A stretch of 64,000 nt of DNA from an uncultured bacterium. Its GTDB lineage: Bacteria; Bdellovibrionota_C; UBA2361; JANWWW01. Below, piece after piece: positions 60,669 to 64,000 of the stretch. The stretch is from contig CALHSA010000003.1 of the NCBI GenBank assembly GCA_938038205.1, forward strand, positions 1 to 64,000. Reading direction: 5' to 3'. Under the pieces are notes generated by a model. That model was not told the DNA's origin. It saw nothing but the letters and a program-made list of their open reading frames with translations, and made no database searches. A program made the position numbers and the translations under genes. The stretch's first letter is position 1. Every line of letters begins with the position of its first letter.

Positions 60669-61751
60669 GTGGAGAGCTCCAAAAGGCTAGATAAAATAAT
60701 TTTATTACCTCACAAAGAAGTAAACGGTAAACAGGATCGATCTAAAGATGATTATGAACACAAAATAACTTTGACCAATAGTGGAGGGCCAGCAAATTTA
60801 ATAAAACAGCTTGAGAGAGCTGGGTATATATGTCCTGAAAATGTTGGAGTCCAAATAAGTCTTCTCCTTGATACCCAAGTGGATAGGATTCGTGCTTTAC
60901 TGTTAGAGGGGCCATCAGGATGTGGTAAGAGTTTTCTAGCAAAAAAACTTGCTGAAATCACCGGGGCTGAGCTGATTTGCCTATCCTGTTACAACGGAAT
61001 GCCACTTAATAACCTAATTGAGGTACCATCCTCACTAGGTTTGGCGAAAGCAATGGCCTCTGGTAACATCTCAAATGACGAACTAATGAACCTAGGTATT
61101 CTGTCTAAAGTCTTTTTAATGAGTAATGAAAAGCCAATAATTTTCCTTATAGATGAGCTCGACAAAGCTGAAGCAAGTATTGATACTTTTTTTCTTGGAC
61201 CTATCCAAGATGGTAAGATTTGGCTTGAATCGAGACCTCCAATTAATGCAAAAAAAGAGAATTTGTTGATAATTTTCACGAAAAATTTTAACAGAAAAAT
61301 TGATGACGCTCTGTTAAGGAGATGCTACCCGATTAGGATGAATTATTTAAGCACAGATTTAGAGGAAAAGATCTTAGCAAAACATTGCTCTCCACGAATT
61401 GTAAGAAATTTGGTAAAGGTAGCGGATATAATGAGGAACTCTTCTGGCTCATTTGAGTTTGAAAGGCCTCCAGCACCAGAGGAACTATTAACTGCAGGCC
61501 AATTTATAGAAAAAATGATTAGTTGGGGCATAAAAAATTACGAACAATTTGGGTACGTGATTTTTAGGATCCTTGCAAAAAATGAGCATGATAAGGCCGT
61601 TCTGGAGCATATGCTAAAATACCACCCAGATTTTGCCGATCCTTACTGCATGGATCCGAAATCAGTACGAATTAATGAAGTTTATAAAAGGTTAGGGTTT
61701 TTGGTAGTTGAGGGAGTAACCTCAAGTCCAAAGGATGATATTCAGAGTTAA
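60669..61751 (+). CDS. MoxR-like AAA+ ATPase
   Basis: 360 residues. The AAA+ core has Walker A LLEGPSGCGKSFLAKKL (~77-93), Walker B IIFLIDELDKAEA (~156-168), a sensor-1-like LIIFTKN, and the LLRRCYPIRM arginine-finger region. An N-terminal ~60-residue region has no known motif. MoxR-type ATPases remodel proteins, usually with a VWA partner gene next to them; none is visible here. Start at the GTG at 60669, with no clear ribosome binding site. Confidence 0.82.
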   Translation: MESSKRLDKIILLPHKEVNGKQDRSKDDYEHKITLTNSGGPANLIKQLERAGYICPENVGVQISLLLDTQVDRIRALLLEGPSGCGKSFLAKKLAEITGAELICLSCYNGMPLNNLIEVPSSLGLAKAMASGNISNDELMNLGILSKVFLMSNEKPIIFLIDELDKAEASIDTFFLGPIQDGKIWLESRPPINAKKENLLIIFTKNFNRKIDDALLRRCYPIRMNYLSTDLEEKILAKHCSPRIVRNLVKVADIMRNSSGSFEFERPPAPEELLTAGQFIEKMISWGIKNYEQFGYVIFRILAKNEHDKAVLEHMLKYHPDFADPYCMDPKSVRINEVYKRLGFLVVEGVTSSPKDDIQS

Positions 61752-62392
61752 CAGCAAGTAAAAACTAGCTTCTAATTTATAATCTTGAGATTATGTCAGT
61801 AGTGTTACGTTAATTATGGTAAAAAAACAATAGATCGCTACTTTCAAAGTTTTAATTATCGAGTAAAAACTTAAAAAACAAAAAACGGCAACCTTGAATA
61901 TAATATGAAATTATTTGAAAACGAAAAAAGCCAAAGAGATAAGCTTCCGTGAAAAACCTGTAATTTAGGTAATTATAATTTCAATGCAAACTTGTACATT
62001 AATAAATGTCAACTTTACTGTTTAGTGAATTAATGAAGTTAAAAATTTTAAAAAAGCTTTTACATATTTTGCTTTTACCCAAACCATCGAAATCAAATTC
62101 TTGATTTTTTATTATCATGGACACTACATTACAAATAAAACACTATTTCCATTCATTCTACAATTTTTACTTCCCTAATATTTTAAAAAAACTATAAACA
62201 TGAAATTGAATGCGCATTGCCCAATTCCAGACCTAAGTAAAAATAAGAAACTTTTTTATGTACTGTATCTGTTTTAAAGTTATAAAAAAATGCCATATTG
62301 AGTTAAAAAATTTATCTTAGGATTATCTCAGAACCTAACATAAGGATGCCCTTTAATAAAATAACTTTAATAAAATCACTTAATCTTAAGAA
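61752..62392 (+). other. 641-bp non-coding stretch between a MoxR-like gene and ileS
   Basis: No gene is visible on either strand; frames are short. The sequence is very AT-rich, with runs of A and T and no strong hairpin. I see no tRNA-like or rRNA-like segment. It holds one short tandem direct repeat (62351-62376). It is the only gap over 300 bp in the window and the only convergent junction that is not compact. Confidence 0.6.
62351..62376 (+). repeat. Short tandem direct repeat, period 14
   Basis: CTTTAATAAAAT occurs at 62351-62362 and again at 62365-62376, two copies 14 bp apart, followed by a partial CTTAAT. It lies just past the ileS stop, in its 3' flank. Low complexity may explain it. 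Confidence 0.5.
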
Positions 62393-64000
62393 TTAAAGGT
62401 TACTTGCCTGAGTTTTATTACTTTTAATAATTAAGATTTGAAGGCTTTCACCTTCAACTTCATAGGTGAATCCCTCTTCATACTTACTGTTCTCTAGTAT
62501 AAGTTGATTAGTGAGAGTCTCTCTTTTTATCATCTCAAGGTGACTCTCAATCGCGCCTATAATTTTCTTACTCGTACTGATTCTACACTCAATTCTATCA
62601 TCCAAATTTAAGTTTAACTCCTTACGGGTTTTTTGAATTCTATTAATTACTTCTCTGGCCACCATTTCTTGCCAAAGCTCAGAATCTATTGAAGTATCTA
62701 AACTCAAAGTGAAAGGACCAAAGCTCTCAGATTCAGCTGGATTTTTTGCTTTTCTTTCAATAATTAGGTGATCTATAGGAATTATTTCATCATTGAATTT
62801 AAAAAAACCACTATCTTCAATACGATAAATCTCATCCCTAGGTAAGTTAGCCAGAGTCCTAATTAGATCTTTTAAAGTCTCTCCTAACTTTGGACCTAAT
62901 ATTGGTGTTACAGGTTTTACCGTAACAAGTACATCTTCTTCATTACTTGAGAAGTTGAGTTCTTTAACGTTAAGTTCATCTAAAATGACGTCCTTATATT
63001 TAAGGACAACCTTTTTAACATCTTCATAACGACTAATTACTGTAGCTTTTCTCAATGGCTGACGAAGTTTTATATTCAACCTGGCTCTTAAACCTCTACC
63101 TGCCTCAATTACTTTTTTTATTAAATCAATCTCCTTCTCAAGATTAGTGTCAATTAATTCGGGGTTGGCCACAGGATAGTCGCATAAATGAATACTCTCT
63201 GGTAAATTAGGAAGCAATCTTCTGAAATTTTGATACATATTTTCAGAAATAAAAGGTGCAAAAGGAGCAATAACTTTAGCTAAATTAAATAAGCAGAAGA
63301 ACAGAGTGTTGTAGCCTTCTTCTTTATCTTGTCCTTCCGATTCCCAAAATCTTCGCCTATTTCGACGAATATAAAAATTTGTCAGATCTTCAATAAATTC
63401 AAGAATAGAAGGAAAAACTTTATACAATCTGTACTCACCCATCTCTTTTTCAACATTTAAAAGTAAAGATTGAAGTCTACTTACGATCCAGGAATCTAAT
63501 TTATTTTTCGAACCTCCCCACTCAAGTTTATTAGGGATATATTTATCAATTAAACTGTAATTTACAAAAAAAGAGTATGCATTCCATATTGGAAGAAGGA
63601 TAGTCCTAACAGTTTCTTTTACTCCCAACTCTGAAAATCTCAAATTGTCGCCTCTAACAACTGGACTATTTATCATGTAGATCCTTAAAGCATCGGCTCC
63701 GTATGTTTCTAAAATGTAATTTGGGTCTGGATAATTTTTAAGCCGCTTAGACATTTTTTTTCCATCCTCAGCTAAAACGATCCCATTAACAACAACATTT
63801 TTATACGGAGCTTGGCCAGTAAGATGGGTACCAATCACAAGGAGTGTGTAGAACCATCCTCTTGTTTGATCCATTCCCTCAGCTATGAAATCAGCTGGAT
63901 ACATCTGATTAAATATTTCAGATTTTTCAAATGGGTAGTGATTCTGTGCAAAAGGCATTGAGCCACTCTCAAACCAACAATCTAAAACTTCTTTTACTCT
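62393..64000 (-). CDS. ileS: Isoleucyl-tRNA synthetase, C-terminal part (continues past the window edge)
   Basis: The minus-strand frame is open to position 64000, so the N-terminal part lies outside. The visible 535 residues begin with VLDCWFESGSMPFAQNHYPF, the end of the class I core, and include KMSKRLKNYPDPNYIL with the KMSKS-type loop, then INSPVVRGDNLRFSELGV and the tRNA-binding helical domain (RGLRARLNIKLRQPL). The KNYPDP and INSPVVRG patterns mark the eukaryote-like (type 2) IleRS. The stop is followed by the 641-bp gap. Confidence 0.95.
   Translation of the reverse strand, partial: RVKEVLDCWFESGSMPFAQNHYPFEKSEIFNQMYPADFIAEGMDQTRGWFYTLLVIGTHLTGQAPYKNVVVNGIVLAEDGKKMSKRLKNYPDPNYILETYGADALRIYMINSPVVRGDNLRFSELGVKETVRTILLPIWNAYSFFVNYSLIDKYIPNKLEWGGSKNKLDSWIVSRLQSLLLNVEKEMGEYRLYKVFPSILEFIEDLTNFYIRRNRRRFWESEGQDKEEGYNTLFFCLFNLAKVIAPFAPFISENMYQNFRRLLPNLPESIHLCDYPVANPELIDTNLEKEIDLIKKVIEAGRGLRARLNIKLRQPLRKATVISRYEDVKKVVLKYKDVILDELNVKELNFSSNEEDVLVTVKPVTPILGPKLGETLKDLIRTLANLPRDEIYRIEDSGFFKFNDEIIPIDHLIIERKAKNPAESESFGPFTLSLDTSIDSELWQEMVAREVINRIQKTRKELNLNLDDRIECRISTSKKIIGAIESHLEMIKRETLTNQLILENSKYEEGFTYEVEGESLQILIIKSNKTQASNL

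Noticed and set aside
61752-62392. tRNA or rRNA genes in the long gap
   Set aside because: I looked for the T-loop GGTTCGA-type sequence and acceptor-stem pairing and found none; nothing resembling rRNA.
1-64000. CRISPR array, insertion sequence, prophage or toxin-antitoxin module
   Set aside because: No regularly spaced repeats, transposase, integrase, phage structural protein or paired toxin-antitoxin motif is present.

Overview
The window is a gene-dense, AT-rich bacterial chromosome segment with no sign of plasmid, phage or insertion-sequence content. The genes describe a Gram-negative (lpxA, lpxI, fabZ, a Skp-like protein, several lipoproteins), flagellated (fliK-flgD-flgE), aerobic heterotroph (caa3-type oxidase, aconitase, pyruvate dehydrogenase, ETF, oxidative pentose phosphate branch). 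Lineage cannot be fixed by eye. The gene set fits the former Deltaproteobacteria/Bdellovibrionota neighbourhood with a streamlined, rearranged genome, but I hold that with low confidence.

Layout. 1-5.8 kb: the 3' part of an unknown gene, a tiny rpmJ, a GNAT-like gene, uvrB, uvrC and two unknown genes. 5.8-9.3 kb: fliK, flgD, flgE. 9.3-14.9 kb: grpE, a four-gene surface-polysaccharide operon on the minus strand, and an isolated rplP. 14.9-19.2 kb: a secreted metallopeptidase, pdhB/pdhA, a divergent ruvC and a secreted EEP-family protein. 19.2-23.2 kb: the tal-zwf-opcA-pgl operon. 23.3-30 kb: a DegT aminotransferase, etfBA, an HExxH membrane protein, a class-V aminotransferase, a receiver-like protein and a BON protein. 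30-38.1 kb: skp-like, fabZ, lpxA, lpxI, thrS, a small membrane protein and dnaE. 38.1-47.2 kb: aconitase, two unknown genes, pdhC, mnmG and topA. 47.2-53.8 kb: a minus-strand run glmU, unknown, coxB, coxA, coxC, coxD, PH-domain protein. 53.8-60.6 kb: an unknown helical protein, a REC-DHp signalling protein, nrnA, rbfA, a CpoB-like lipoprotein, a pseudouridine synthase, an IHF/HU protein, a membrane protein, a second metallopeptidase and ahcY. 60.7-64 kb: a MoxR-like ATPase, the only long non-coding stretch (641 bp), and the 3' part of ileS.

Features of the whole window. Classical operons are broken up: rplP and rpmJ stand outside any ribosomal operon, pdhC lies 24 kb from pdhAB, ruvC has no ruvAB, and lpxA has no lpxD or lpxB. 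Nine of ten convergent gene pairs overlap or lie within 8 bp, so there is almost no room for intrinsic terminators. Many operon-leading genes have a TATAAT-like box only 5-10 nt before the start codon and no Shine-Dalgarno sequence, while several internal genes (pdhB, etfA, coxC, the IHF-like gene) have a clear one. This suggests widespread leaderless transcripts beside conventional initiation.

The most notable single items are an OpcA-like protein in an actinobacterial/cyanobacterial-style pentose phosphate operon, UvrC without its C-terminal helix-hairpin-helix region, CoxB with two tandem cytochrome c domains exactly 120 residues apart, and a receiver-plus-histidine-phosphotransfer protein without a kinase domain. 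I saw no tRNA, rRNA or CRISPR array.
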